Assembly (NCBI GenBank): GCA_963626085.1
Contig: CAVFVJ010000008.1
Coordinates: 1 to 64,000 of the forward strand
Reading direction: 5' to 3'
Origin: Colivivens sp963626085
Lineage (GTDB): Bacteria; Bacteroidota; Bacteroidia; Bacteroidales; Bacteroidaceae
Length of the DNA stretch: 64,000 bases
Shown: one piece after another, positions 9,801 to 17,392 of the stretch
How positions within the stretch are numbered: the stretch's first letter is position 1
Layout of the letters: the number at the start of each line of letters is the position of its first letter
Program-made: the position numbers and the translations under genes
The notes under the pieces: generated by a model
What the model saw: only the letters and a program-made list of their open reading frames with translations
Told to the model about the DNA's origin: nothing
The model's database searches: none

Positions 9801-10782
9801 CAATAACAGCATATCTAACGGTATAGGGTTGTCGCTCACGAAAGATCTAGTAGAACTCCACCATGGCACCATATCTGTCAAGAGTCAAGTAGGCAAAGGA
9901 TCTGAGTTCATTGTGGAATTACCGACTAATAAGGACAGTTTCGCACCAGAGGAGATACGTGAAGCGGTAGAGGCTGAACAGATAGAACTCTTCAACGAAA
10001 CAAAGAACAGCAAACAAACCTCTACCGAGGGAGATAAAGACAACCTGTTGATTATAGAAGACAACCGAGACCTGCTTTATGTAATGCAAGAAGTGCTGTC
10101 ACACCATTACAACGTGTTTGTCGCCACCAACGGGCTGGAAGCCATCGATATCATACACGATGAGAACATACAAGTAATCATCAGTGACATAAGTATGCCG
10201 AAGATGGATGGCATAGAACTGTGCAGACGTATCAAACAGGACATCAACACCAGTCACCTCATCTTCGTGTTGCTGACTGCCAGCATCAGCAGTCAGTCGC
10301 AGATTGAAGCGTACAATGCAGGTGCTGACGCATATGTGACCAAGCCATTCGAGACAGCCGTTCTCATCACTCTTTTGGGCCACCTCAAGGAACAACACCT
10401 ACGCCATCAGGAAGAGTTTAAGAATAACATAAACGAAACAGCTGCCAAGGGACTTGCCGTCAACCAACTTGACCAAGAGTTTATCGACCGAGCCATCCAC
10501 TTTGTTGAGGAGCATCTCGACAGTGACTTGCTGGATGTGGAGTTCCTCGCGAGAGGAATGAACATGAGCCGTTCCACCTTTTCCAGAAAGATCAAAGCCA
10601 TAACGGGACAAACAGCGTTCGAGTTTATCAAAAACCTACGACTGAAGGCAGCATACAGGATGCTTGAAGACCCGAGGAACGGTGTCATCGACGTGATGGA
10701 AAGAGTGGGATACAACGATCACCGGACTTTCACGCAATCGTTCAAGGAGATGTTTGGAATACTGCCGAGTGAGGTTAAGTGA
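6847..10782 (+). CDS. Hybrid two-component system regulator (HTCS)
   Basis: One 1311-residue polypeptide carries sensor, kinase, receiver and DNA-binding output. In order: signal peptide (about 1-20); periplasmic two-bladed propeller-type sensor with repeats of the form W-x-G-T (for example GYIWYGTSDGL, NLWIGTSKGV); Y_Y_Y domain (about 690-760); membrane segment (about 767-790); HisKA with phospho-accepting His818; HATPase; receiver with Asp1114 in SDISMP; C-terminal AraC-type helix-turn-helix. The H-box reads SHELLTPLT, where most relatives have Arg before TPL. Such regulators usually sense an oligosaccharide and control an adjacent utilisation locus. No SusC/SusD pair is nearby, so its target is uncertain. 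Confidence 0.95.
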   Translation: MKRTLITLVSIIYSIVSFAQFDHIEIEPLSRNVQTAIDEVTLVFQDSEGYIWYGTSDGLCRDDGYDIHIFKKDISDPNSVDIDAVYSIAEDKANHLWVGTANGLLRVNKTTFQIKRVDIDGLTKTVINHMLASADGTIWAMGRQDLFHISPNGKVIKKYDMPEGISCLYEDSRQRLYVSRNYQGLMMKQAGSNEFHNIAPYFRVTVMLEDTTHNCYWMFDRYKGFFKYTENEDGKPGKLEQQTQLDYTPNDFYTHIVQDDNYHYIWALSYYKGLQVFKMNDGGRLEELSTASFAPQTNHILYTIMKSRNGHLWVTGFDTNSFIINLNKHNIVYDHLDMLKEKTQFSPAIISMYHDAGGIFWVQQKRNDMYLYNQETGEYVSASQISEGKQLPLYAASCLAPSHRSNHAWTIINGGNIIHLLKRTGMQVNAARTIDMNDSEQNAGTAICLYEDTQYNLWIGTSKGVCVYRDKTQHLEVVSTSIGQVSDFTETPDGNIWCTVRDKGLARIDRKGVVTLHPKRLDLLTVTATSDGLLWVGAREGRLYQFDPSKPKGQQIEDYTERCGITTDKVDKVMADCFDHLWIITSHRIKEFNPNNGAFRLISTHDNSCQMLRFVPQSAFIDPTDNHVYIGGIPGFVTLTPSQAMENQSYKVQARITDMWTNGKPIWFEHARHSQFGQITLKHSDHNISIHFSSLDFEAIHNIRYAYKMEGVDDTWTVVMDGDNKATYNRLPKGKHVFKVRSTDANGLWSDDITELTIIRTPAWYESDLAYFIYVLLALLTICVLFLTYKQRLDKKNRQMLQENITQAKMVYFTSISHELLTPLTIIKCLLEELKPVNEDNTHKLELIKSNVTRLRRLLQQVLDFRKVESKNMKLYVERGNITRFLQAICKESFEPLARNKDIQFLTMFNVSDIIGYFDRDKLEKILFNLMSNAFKYTPNGRSVTLSAKLNPDGILWLSVKDEGVGIEQREQKFIFNRFYSSKKNNNSISNGIGLSLTKDLVELHHGTISVKSQVGKGSEFIVELPTNKDSFAPEEIREAVEAEQIELFNETKNSKQTSTEGDKDNLLIIEDNRDLLYVMQEVLSHHYNVFVATNGLEAIDIIHDENIQVIISDISMPKMDGIELCRRIKQDINTSHLIFVLLTASISSQSQIEAYNAGADAYVTKPFETAVLITLLGHLKEQHLRHQEEFKNNINETAAKGLAVNQLDQEFIDRAIHFVEEHLDSDLLDVEFLARGMNMSRSTFSRKIKAITGQTAFEFIKNLRLKAAYRMLEDPRNGVIDVMERVGYNDHRTFTQSFKEMFGILPSEVK

Positions 10783-10938
10783 AGGACTCGTTTACTAGTA
10801 CCACTCCAAAATGCGGCATTTGCAGTTGATTTCGGGCACTCCACACCACTTTTACCCTTCCAAACATCGGATGAGCCAAGAAAATGACTACCTTTGTCTA
10901 CTAGAACGATTCATGTGATTCAATACGTTAAAGACTAT

Positions 10939-12225
10939 ATGGGTACGAGTAACTTGGGGGCGGTGAAGACGCGCCTTGTCATAATGAATTTCCTCATCTT
11001 CGCTGTATGGGGAGCTTATCTCTGTTCTCTGGGCGTGTATTTGGGCAACATTGGTATGGGGCCCAAGATTGGAGCATTCTTCGCAGTGCAAGGTATAGTG
11101 TCGCTGTTCATGCCAGCACTGATGGGTATAATTGCAGACCGATGGATTCCAGCTCAGAGGCTGTTGGGAATCTGTCACCTGTTATGTGCATTGTTCATGG
11201 CAGCCGCTGGATATGTGGGCATGACCAACGAAACACCGTCATTCAACCAATTGTTTTGGTTCTATTCTGCCAGTGTGGCATTCTTCATGCCTACGATAGC
11301 ACTGGGCAATTCAGTATCCTACAACGCACTCACACGAGCAGGACTGGACACTGTAAAGGACTTCCCACCGATAAGGGTTTTCGGAACAATTGGATTCATC
11401 ATATCCATGTGGATTGTGGACTTGACAGGGTTCAAGGAGAACTACATGCAACTCTTCGTATCCGCTGCATGGGGCATCGTCCTCGGCATCTATGCCTTCA
11501 CCCTTCCGAACTGCCCCGTAAGTGACGTGGCAAAAGGAGCTTCACTTGTCGATACGCTTGGTCTGCGTGCCTTCGTCCTCTTCAAGCAGAGCAAGATGGC
11601 AATCTTCTTCATTTTCTCCTTTCTATTGGGTATGTGTCTGCAGGTGACCAACGGCTTTGCCGGTACGTTCCTCGGTGAGTTCGGCAATATTCCCGAATAC
11701 GCAGATACATTTGCGGTCAGACACAACATAATACTCACGTCACTATCCCAGGTGTCGGAGACACTCTGCATACTACTCATTCCGTTCTTCCTAAAACGGT
11801 TCGGAATCAAGACGGTCATGCTCATCTCCATGCTGGCATGGGTACTGCGCTTCGGACTATTCGGAGTGGGAGACCCTGGACATGGGGTGTGGTTATTCAT
11901 ACTCTCCATGATTGTGTACGGAGTGGCGTTCGACTTCTTCAACATATCAGGATCCTTGTATGTGGATCAGGAGACAGACGAGCACATCCGTTCATCTGCA
12001 CAAGGAGTATTCATGATGATGACCAATGGGTTTGGAGCAACGGTAGGCGCAATATGCGCACAAGCGATTGTCAACCGCTATGCGTACTGCTACGATGTGG
12101 CTGACCCCACCCGTATGGACGGATGGTCCACATGCTGGTATGTCTTCGCCGGTTTCGCACTGGCGGTGGCGATACTGTTCATGCTACTATTCAAATCAAA
12201 GCACACAAGACAGTCTATAGGATAA
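10939..12225 (+). CDS. MFS transporter, nucleoside:H+ symporter family (NupG/XapB-like)
   Basis: Inner-membrane carrier of about 12 transmembrane helices, 428 residues, with the family's opening pattern (NFLIFAVWGAYLCSLGVYL) and the loop IADRWIPAQRLLG after helix 2. It probably imports nucleosides with protons. An in-frame TTG exists at 10894, but a TACCTTTG -7 box occupies 10889-10896, so the ATG at 10939 is the better start. hisS follows after 31 bases and may be cotranscribed. It lies directly behind the hybrid regulator, but control by it is only a guess. Substrate is by family. Confidence 0.85.
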   Translation: MGTSNLGAVKTRLVIMNFLIFAVWGAYLCSLGVYLGNIGMGPKIGAFFAVQGIVSLFMPALMGIIADRWIPAQRLLGICHLLCALFMAAAGYVGMTNETPSFNQLFWFYSASVAFFMPTIALGNSVSYNALTRAGLDTVKDFPPIRVFGTIGFIISMWIVDLTGFKENYMQLFVSAAWGIVLGIYAFTLPNCPVSDVAKGASLVDTLGLRAFVLFKQSKMAIFFIFSFLLGMCLQVTNGFAGTFLGEFGNIPEYADTFAVRHNIILTSLSQVSETLCILLIPFFLKRFGIKTVMLISMLAWVLRFGLFGVGDPGHGVWLFILSMIVYGVAFDFFNISGSLYVDQETDEHIRSSAQGVFMMMTNGFGATVGAICAQAIVNRYAYCYDVADPTRMDGWSTCWYVFAGFALAVAILFMLLFKSKHTRQSIG

Positions 12226-12256
12226 CACAATAAGTTAAAACAAACACACACATATT

Positions 12257-13618
12257 ATGGGACAGAAACCATCCATTCCAAAGGGGACACGCGACTTTTC
12301 CCCACTGGAGATGTCAAAGCGCAATTATATATTCAACACAATCAAAGATGTCTATAGCCTGTATGGATTCCAGCAGATAGAGACACCTGCCATGGAGAAC
12401 CTGTCGACACTGATGGGCAAATATGGGGAGGAAGGAGACAAGCTACTGTTCAAAATACAGAACTCAGGCGACTACTTCAAAGGACTGACCGACGAAGAGC
12501 TGTTGAGTCGCAACGCTGGCAAGCTTGCAAGCAAGTTCTGCGAGAAGGGTCTGAGGTACGACCTGACGGTGCCTTTTGCCAGATACGTGGTGATGCACCG
12601 CGATGAGCTGGCACTGCCGTTCAAGCGGTTTCAGATACAGCCAGTGTGGCGTGCAGACCGTCCACAGAAAGGACGATACCGCGAGTTCTACCAGTGCGAT
12701 GCTGATGTGGTCGGTTCGGACTCACTGTTGAACGAGGTTGAACTGATGCAGATAGTAGACACTGTTTTCACTAAGTTCGGCATACGTGTGTGCATCAAGA
12801 TAAACAACCGTAAGATACTCACTGGCATTGCGGAGATGATAGGACAGGCAGACAAGATTGTGGACATCACGGTAGCTATCGACAAACTGGACAAAATCGG
12901 GATTGACAACGTGAATGCCGAGTTGGCAGAAGACGGAATCCCTGCAGATGCCATCGAGCGACTTCAACCCATCATCAATCTGAGCGGAAGCAACTGGGAC
13001 AAATTGCAGACTATGAAGGAGGTGCTCAAGGACAGTGAGACTGGCATGAGAGGTATCGAAGAGACCGAGTTCATACTGGACACACTCGAAGGGCTGGGAC
13101 TCAACAACGAAGTGGAGCTTGATTTGACACTTGCCCGCGGCCTTAATTACTATACCGGTGCCATTTTCGAAGTAAAGGCACTGGACGTGCAGATAGGAAG
13201 CATCACGGGAGGCGGACGCTACGACAACCTCACAGGCATCTTCGGTATGCCGGGACTGTCGGGCGTGGGCATCTCGTTCGGGGCCGACCGTATATTCGAC
13301 GTACTCAACCAACTCGACCTCTACCCAAAGGATTCAGTAGAGTCAACGCAGGTGCTGTTCGTCAACTTCGGTGAGGCAGAGACCCACTATTGCTTGCCTG
13401 TCATCGCCGAAATGCGCAAGGCAGGAATCCGCACCGAGATGTTCCCCGATGCAGTGAAACTGAAGAAACAGATGAGCTACGCCAACACCAAGGGCATTCC
13501 GTTCGTGGCAATCGTGGGTGAGACGGAGATGCAGGAAAACACTGTCATGATAAAAGACATGACGACAGGCACGCAGACACCTGTCAACAAAGATGCAATA
13601 GCCGCTTTCTTCAAATAA
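12257..13618 (+). CDS. hisS: Histidyl-tRNA synthetase
   Basis: Class II synthetase that charges tRNA-His, 453 residues. Visible features are PKGTRDFSP at the N-terminus, motif 2 with RADRPQKGRYREFYQCD, the histidine-specific segments GLNYYTGAIFEV and GGGRYDNLTG, and a C-terminal anticodon-binding domain (about 360-453). It follows the nucleoside transporter by 31 bases. A 9-base inverted repeat (GGCACAATC at 13645-13653, GATTGTGCC at 13681-13689) spans the convergent junction with the next gene but lacks a T run. Confidence 0.97.
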   Translation: MGQKPSIPKGTRDFSPLEMSKRNYIFNTIKDVYSLYGFQQIETPAMENLSTLMGKYGEEGDKLLFKIQNSGDYFKGLTDEELLSRNAGKLASKFCEKGLRYDLTVPFARYVVMHRDELALPFKRFQIQPVWRADRPQKGRYREFYQCDADVVGSDSLLNEVELMQIVDTVFTKFGIRVCIKINNRKILTGIAEMIGQADKIVDITVAIDKLDKIGIDNVNAELAEDGIPADAIERLQPIINLSGSNWDKLQTMKEVLKDSETGMRGIEETEFILDTLEGLGLNNEVELDLTLARGLNYYTGAIFEVKALDVQIGSITGGGRYDNLTGIFGMPGLSGVGISFGADRIFDVLNQLDLYPKDSVESTQVLFVNFGEAETHYCLPVIAEMRKAGIRTEMFPDAVKLKKQMSYANTKGIPFVAIVGETEMQENTVMIKDMTTGTQTPVNKDAIAAFFK

Positions 13619-13654
13619 GAGCAAACTGCAAACAATACACATTGGGCACAATCA

Positions 13655-14956
13655 TCACGGTTCTTCGTTTAGGAAACCGGGATTGTGCCTGATGTATTCA
13701 TAACCGAACCGGCAACGGAGACAGTCCTTAGGCTGGCAATAGCGGTCCACCAGTTGGATTACTGCTTGTGAGTCGGCAGCACACCTGCACACGATGCCAG
13801 CCGAGCGCCAGTCTTCCACAATACGGTTTCGCTCCGGCTTCAGTTCACCGAGCCACTCTAGAGCCTTCTCACACAAGGACTCGTCCGACTTGTATTTTCC
13901 ATATGCGAAGAGCAGCGGGACCAAGGTGTTGATGATAATCAAATTCTTCGATGACAGCGTAAGCACCTTGTCGACAGCTCTTGATTCGCCCGACTTGAAT
14001 GAATAATGGGTTGTCCAGAAACCGCTCACATGAGTCCGCAAGAGTTCATGTAACTCAGCCACCGACTCTGCATTGACGACTCTCGACATGTTTAGTAGCC
14101 CGGAGTGGTACATCATGGACAACTGTGCGATGCGTATGTGTGGGAAGTTCTGCGGACGAAGGCGGAGGAAACGCCACATGTGCGGTTCCATGTTCTGCAA
14201 GTCAAACTTCCGCTTTAGATAGTGGTATTCCCTCGACAACTTATGGTAATATTCTGGCATAGACGTGTCAGTACTTTCGTCCAGCATACCAGCAACACCG
14301 AAGAACATCGCCTCAATCTGGAACAGAGCGTCCCTGTGCTTGCCGAGTGCGCCAACTGGCATAAGTCGAGCCAATCGCTCAAAGGAATCTCCGTTCTTGC
14401 CAAAACCAAAGTTGCGACACAGAGTGACGAAGAGGGTTGCCTCCCAGTCACCTCCCAATCGTTTCCGCCTGTCCATTATCAGTCCTGTACGTTGTTCAAG
14501 ACGCTCTACATACAATGATGAGAACCACGACGAGATGACGATGCGTGGTATCGAAGTAAGAATATCCCTGCACCGTGGGTTCTTGTCAGACTCGATAAGT
14601 CTCGAGTAATTATCACGTACGTTCTGTGGAATATCCATCCGTAACTGCGGAACGAGATGTCCGTCCACTGCCATGACGGCACAGTTTACCTCTTGCGCCA
14701 CATGCAGTATCACATTACCATACACTGGGTCGTTGTCGTGCTTATGCAAGTACCAGTCGCTGGATTTGAGATGGACCTCGACACAACCATTCCATGTCAT
14801 ACCATCTATCTTGACGCATGCACCCACAAAATCAGGTCCAGCATCTGTATTTTGTATTCCGGGACAGATGACCTCAACCACATTACCCTCTGTTGTACGC
14901 AACTCGCCAAGGGGGAACATACGGTGCAACCAAGCATATTGAAGCATTAATTCCAT
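13655..14956 (-). CDS. DUF2851 family protein
   Basis: Conserved Bacteroidetes protein of unknown function, 433 residues, with the family's N-terminal pattern MLQYAWLHRMFPLGELRTTEGN and the central PDFVGACVKIDGMTWNG. No signal peptide or membrane segment is evident. The frame extends to 15001, but CAAAGTTA (a minus-strand TAACTTTG -7 box) at 14975-14982 favours the start at 14956. It is head-to-head with dapB and convergent with hisS. I cannot assign a reaction. Confidence 0.85.
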   Translation of the reverse strand: MELMLQYAWLHRMFPLGELRTTEGNVVEVICPGIQNTDAGPDFVGACVKIDGMTWNGCVEVHLKSSDWYLHKHDNDPVYGNVILHVAQEVNCAVMAVDGHLVPQLRMDIPQNVRDNYSRLIESDKNPRCRDILTSIPRIVISSWFSSLYVERLEQRTGLIMDRRKRLGGDWEATLFVTLCRNFGFGKNGDSFERLARLMPVGALGKHRDALFQIEAMFFGVAGMLDESTDTSMPEYYHKLSREYHYLKRKFDLQNMEPHMWRFLRLRPQNFPHIRIAQLSMMYHSGLLNMSRVVNAESVAELHELLRTHVSGFWTTHYSFKSGESRAVDKVLTLSSKNLIIINTLVPLLFAYGKYKSDESLCEKALEWLGELKPERNRIVEDWRSAGIVCRCAADSQAVIQLVDRYCQPKDCLRCRFGYEYIRHNPGFLNEEP

Positions 14957-15055
14957 AATAATTGTTGTTTGTGGCAAAGTTACCGCTTTTTCATCGAACA
15001 ATCAGTATGGAGAGCGAAACTTTTAGTATCTTTGCATGACAAACAGACTAAGAAT

Positions 15056-15745
15056 ATGAGAATTGCACTGATAGGATATGGCAGGATGGGCAAGATGATA
15101 GAACAAATTGCCAAGAGCCGCGGACACGAGATAGTAAGCATCATCGACATGGACAACCAACAGGATTACGACACCGACGCATTTCGTTCGGCTGAAGTAG
15201 CCATTGAATTTACTGCCCCGACGGTAGCCTATGGGAACTACCTGAAGGCATGGGAACAGGATGTGAAGGTCGTGTCGGGTAGCACTGGATGGCTGAAGGA
15301 ACATGGGGATGATGTACGGAAAGCATGCACGGAAGGAGGGAAGACCTTGTTTTGGGCATCCAACTTCAGTCTGGGAGTAGCCATCTTCTCCGCAGTCAAC
15401 AAATACCTGGCAAAGATAATGAACGAGTTCCCCGACTACAAGGTGAGCATGAAGGAGGTGCACCACATACATAAGCTCGATGCGCCCAGTGGTACTGCCA
15501 TCACACTTGCAGAACAAATCAAGGAAAACATGCCACGGCTCAAGGAAGACGTAAAAATCGAGGCTGTCAGGGAGGGCGAAGTGCCTGGAATCCACAGCAT
15601 AACCTATGACAGCGAGGCTGACCAGATAACTATCACTCATGATGCACACAACCGCAAGGGATTCGCATTGGGTGCCGTACTGGCAGCTGAATACACAGCT
15701 AAGCACCAAGGGTTGCTCACCACAAGCGACCTCTTCCAATTCTAA
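15056..15745 (+). CDS. dapB: 4-hydroxy-tetrahydrodipicolinate reductase
   Basis: NAD(P)H-dependent reduction of hydroxy-tetrahydrodipicolinate in diaminopimelate/lysine synthesis. The 229 residues include the nucleotide-binding start MRIALIGYGRMGKMIE, GSTGWL, ASNFSLGVAIF, the catalytic segment EVHHIHKLDAPSGTA with the His-His and Lys of the active site, and a C-terminal dimer region. The frame is open upstream to 14969, but the start at 15056 gives the canonical N-terminus and lies 21 bases after a TATCTTTG -7 box (15027-15034). lepB follows after 50 bases in the same direction. Confidence 0.93.
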   Translation: MRIALIGYGRMGKMIEQIAKSRGHEIVSIIDMDNQQDYDTDAFRSAEVAIEFTAPTVAYGNYLKAWEQDVKVVSGSTGWLKEHGDDVRKACTEGGKTLFWASNFSLGVAIFSAVNKYLAKIMNEFPDYKVSMKEVHHIHKLDAPSGTAITLAEQIKENMPRLKEDVKIEAVREGEVPGIHSITYDSEADQITITHDAHNRKGFALGAVLAAEYTAKHQGLLTTSDLFQF

Positions 15746-15795
15746 GAGAAGACAAGGGAAATACAGACCACAACTATAAACAGGCAAACGTTTCT

Positions 15796-17310
15796 ATGGT
15801 AAAGTATAAAGGCACGAAACAGATTAAGGCTGAGAGAGAAAACGCCGAAGCAAACAGGAAAGCGGAAAGGAGACGCAACTGGGTAATGTTCGTCATCGTC
15901 ACAGTTCTCTACCTCGCCTTCCTCTATTGGGTAGGCAGTTGGTGGGGACTATTTGTCGTTCCCTTCATCTTCGATGTCTACATAACGAAGAAAATCAAGT
16001 GGACATGGTGGAAGAATATCGAAAGCCCAGTGGGACGTACCGTCATGAGCTGGATTGATGCGCTCGTGTTCGCCCTCGTGGCAGTGTACTTCGTCAACCA
16101 GTTCTTCTTCCAGAACTACCAGATTCCGAGCAGTTCACTGGAGAAGTCACTCATGACAGGCGACTATCTGCTGGTAAGTAAGTTGAGCTATGGACCGCGT
16201 ATCCCACAGACTCCCCTTACCATGCCACTCACACAGCACACACTGCCAGTTGTCAATACCAAATCATACATCGAATGGCCACACTGGGAGTACCGCAGGG
16301 TAAAAGGGCTGGGCAAGGTGGAGTATAACGACATCGTTGTCTTCAACTACCCTGCCGGTGACACGGTTGCGGTGAATTACCCGAACGACTTCTACGAGTT
16401 GTGTTACATGTACGGGCTGGACGCGATGAGACAACAAGGGGTACAGGTGCCGGAAATGAAAGACCTCTCCACGGAAGGACAGATGCAGTTGTTCAACTTC
16501 CTTTATGCAAAGGGGAAGACTATTGTCGAGCAGAACAAGAACATGTATGGGGAGATAACCAGTAGACCTACAGACAGGCGGGAGAACTACGTGAAACGTT
16601 GTGTGGGACTGCCCGGACAGACTCTTCAGATAAAGAACAAGATAATATATATCGACGGCAAACCACAGAAGACACCTACAGAGGCGCAATTCAACTACTA
16701 TATCTACGCAAAAGGTGAGCCGAGTGATGCCATACGCGCCGAACTGCAGATTACCGACGAGGACTACAAGCGTTGGAACGACCGCCCCGATCATCCGTTT
16801 GAAGACCACCGCCTGGGTATGCCGCTCACAGCACAAGCCAAGAAAACACTGGAGAGCCACACAGAACTGATTGACAGTATCGTGGAAATCATAGACTCCA
16901 ACTCCGGCAGGGTGTACCCGTTGAACCATGATTACGGATGGACACGAGACAACTACGGTCCTGTGTACCTCCCGAAGAAAGGCGACAAGATGAAGCTGGA
17001 CATGGACAACATCGCAATATACGACCGTCCAATCCGTGTGTATGAGGGGAACGATCTGAGGGTGGAGGACGGCAAAATCATTATCAACGGCAAGGAGACA
17101 GATGTGTACCAGTTCAAGATGAACTACTACTGGATGATGGGTGACAACCGTCACAACTCAGCCGACAGCCGTTACTGGGGCTTCGTCCCGGAAGACCATG
17201 TAGTAGGCAAGCCTCTGTTCATTTGGTGGTCCGTATGTCCGGACCAAAATCCCGAAGCGTCCAAAATTCGTTGGAACAGACTCTTTCGGTGGGTTGACAA
17301 CATAAAATAA
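15796..17310 (+). CDS. lepB: Signal peptidase I
   Basis: Membrane serine protease that cleaves signal peptides from secreted proteins. At 504 residues it is much longer than the usual 250-320, with the extra length inserted within the periplasmic catalytic domain, as is common in Bacteroidetes. A basic N-terminus is followed by two hydrophobic stretches (about 28-62) and another near 83-100. The nucleophile is Ser114 in QIPSSSLEK and the general base is Lys267 in NYVKRCVGLPG. MGDNRHNSADSRYWG and the terminal hydrophobic FIWWS are also present. Downstream of dapB, likely cotranscribed. Confidence 0.93.
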   Translation: MVKYKGTKQIKAERENAEANRKAERRRNWVMFVIVTVLYLAFLYWVGSWWGLFVVPFIFDVYITKKIKWTWWKNIESPVGRTVMSWIDALVFALVAVYFVNQFFFQNYQIPSSSLEKSLMTGDYLLVSKLSYGPRIPQTPLTMPLTQHTLPVVNTKSYIEWPHWEYRRVKGLGKVEYNDIVVFNYPAGDTVAVNYPNDFYELCYMYGLDAMRQQGVQVPEMKDLSTEGQMQLFNFLYAKGKTIVEQNKNMYGEITSRPTDRRENYVKRCVGLPGQTLQIKNKIIYIDGKPQKTPTEAQFNYYIYAKGEPSDAIRAELQITDEDYKRWNDRPDHPFEDHRLGMPLTAQAKKTLESHTELIDSIVEIIDSNSGRVYPLNHDYGWTRDNYGPVYLPKKGDKMKLDMDNIAIYDRPIRVYEGNDLRVEDGKIIINGKETDVYQFKMNYYWMMGDNRHNSADSRYWGFVPEDHVVGKPLFIWWSVCPDQNPEASKIRWNRLFRWVDNIK

Positions 17311-17324
17311 GATTGATAAGTGAA

Positions 17325-17359
17325 GCGCGGTGGATATGAGACTCTCATTTCCACCGCGC
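17325..17359. terminator. Bidirectional terminator between lepB and metG
   Basis: Stem GCGCGGTGGA / TCCACCGCGC (17325-17334, 17350-17359), extended inward by ATGAG / CTCAT, with a short loop. It sits between converging genes. T runs are short. Confidence 0.65.
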
Positions 17360-17392
17360 GTCGTTTATACACCTTATATATTATAATAGGTA

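Noticed and set aside
10894..10938. TTG start 45 bases upstream for the nucleoside transporter
   Set aside because: It lies within a -7 promoter box, and the added residues match nothing in the family.
13645..13689. Terminator between hisS and the DUF2851 gene
   Set aside because: The inverted repeat lacks a T run and overlaps the coding end of DUF2851.
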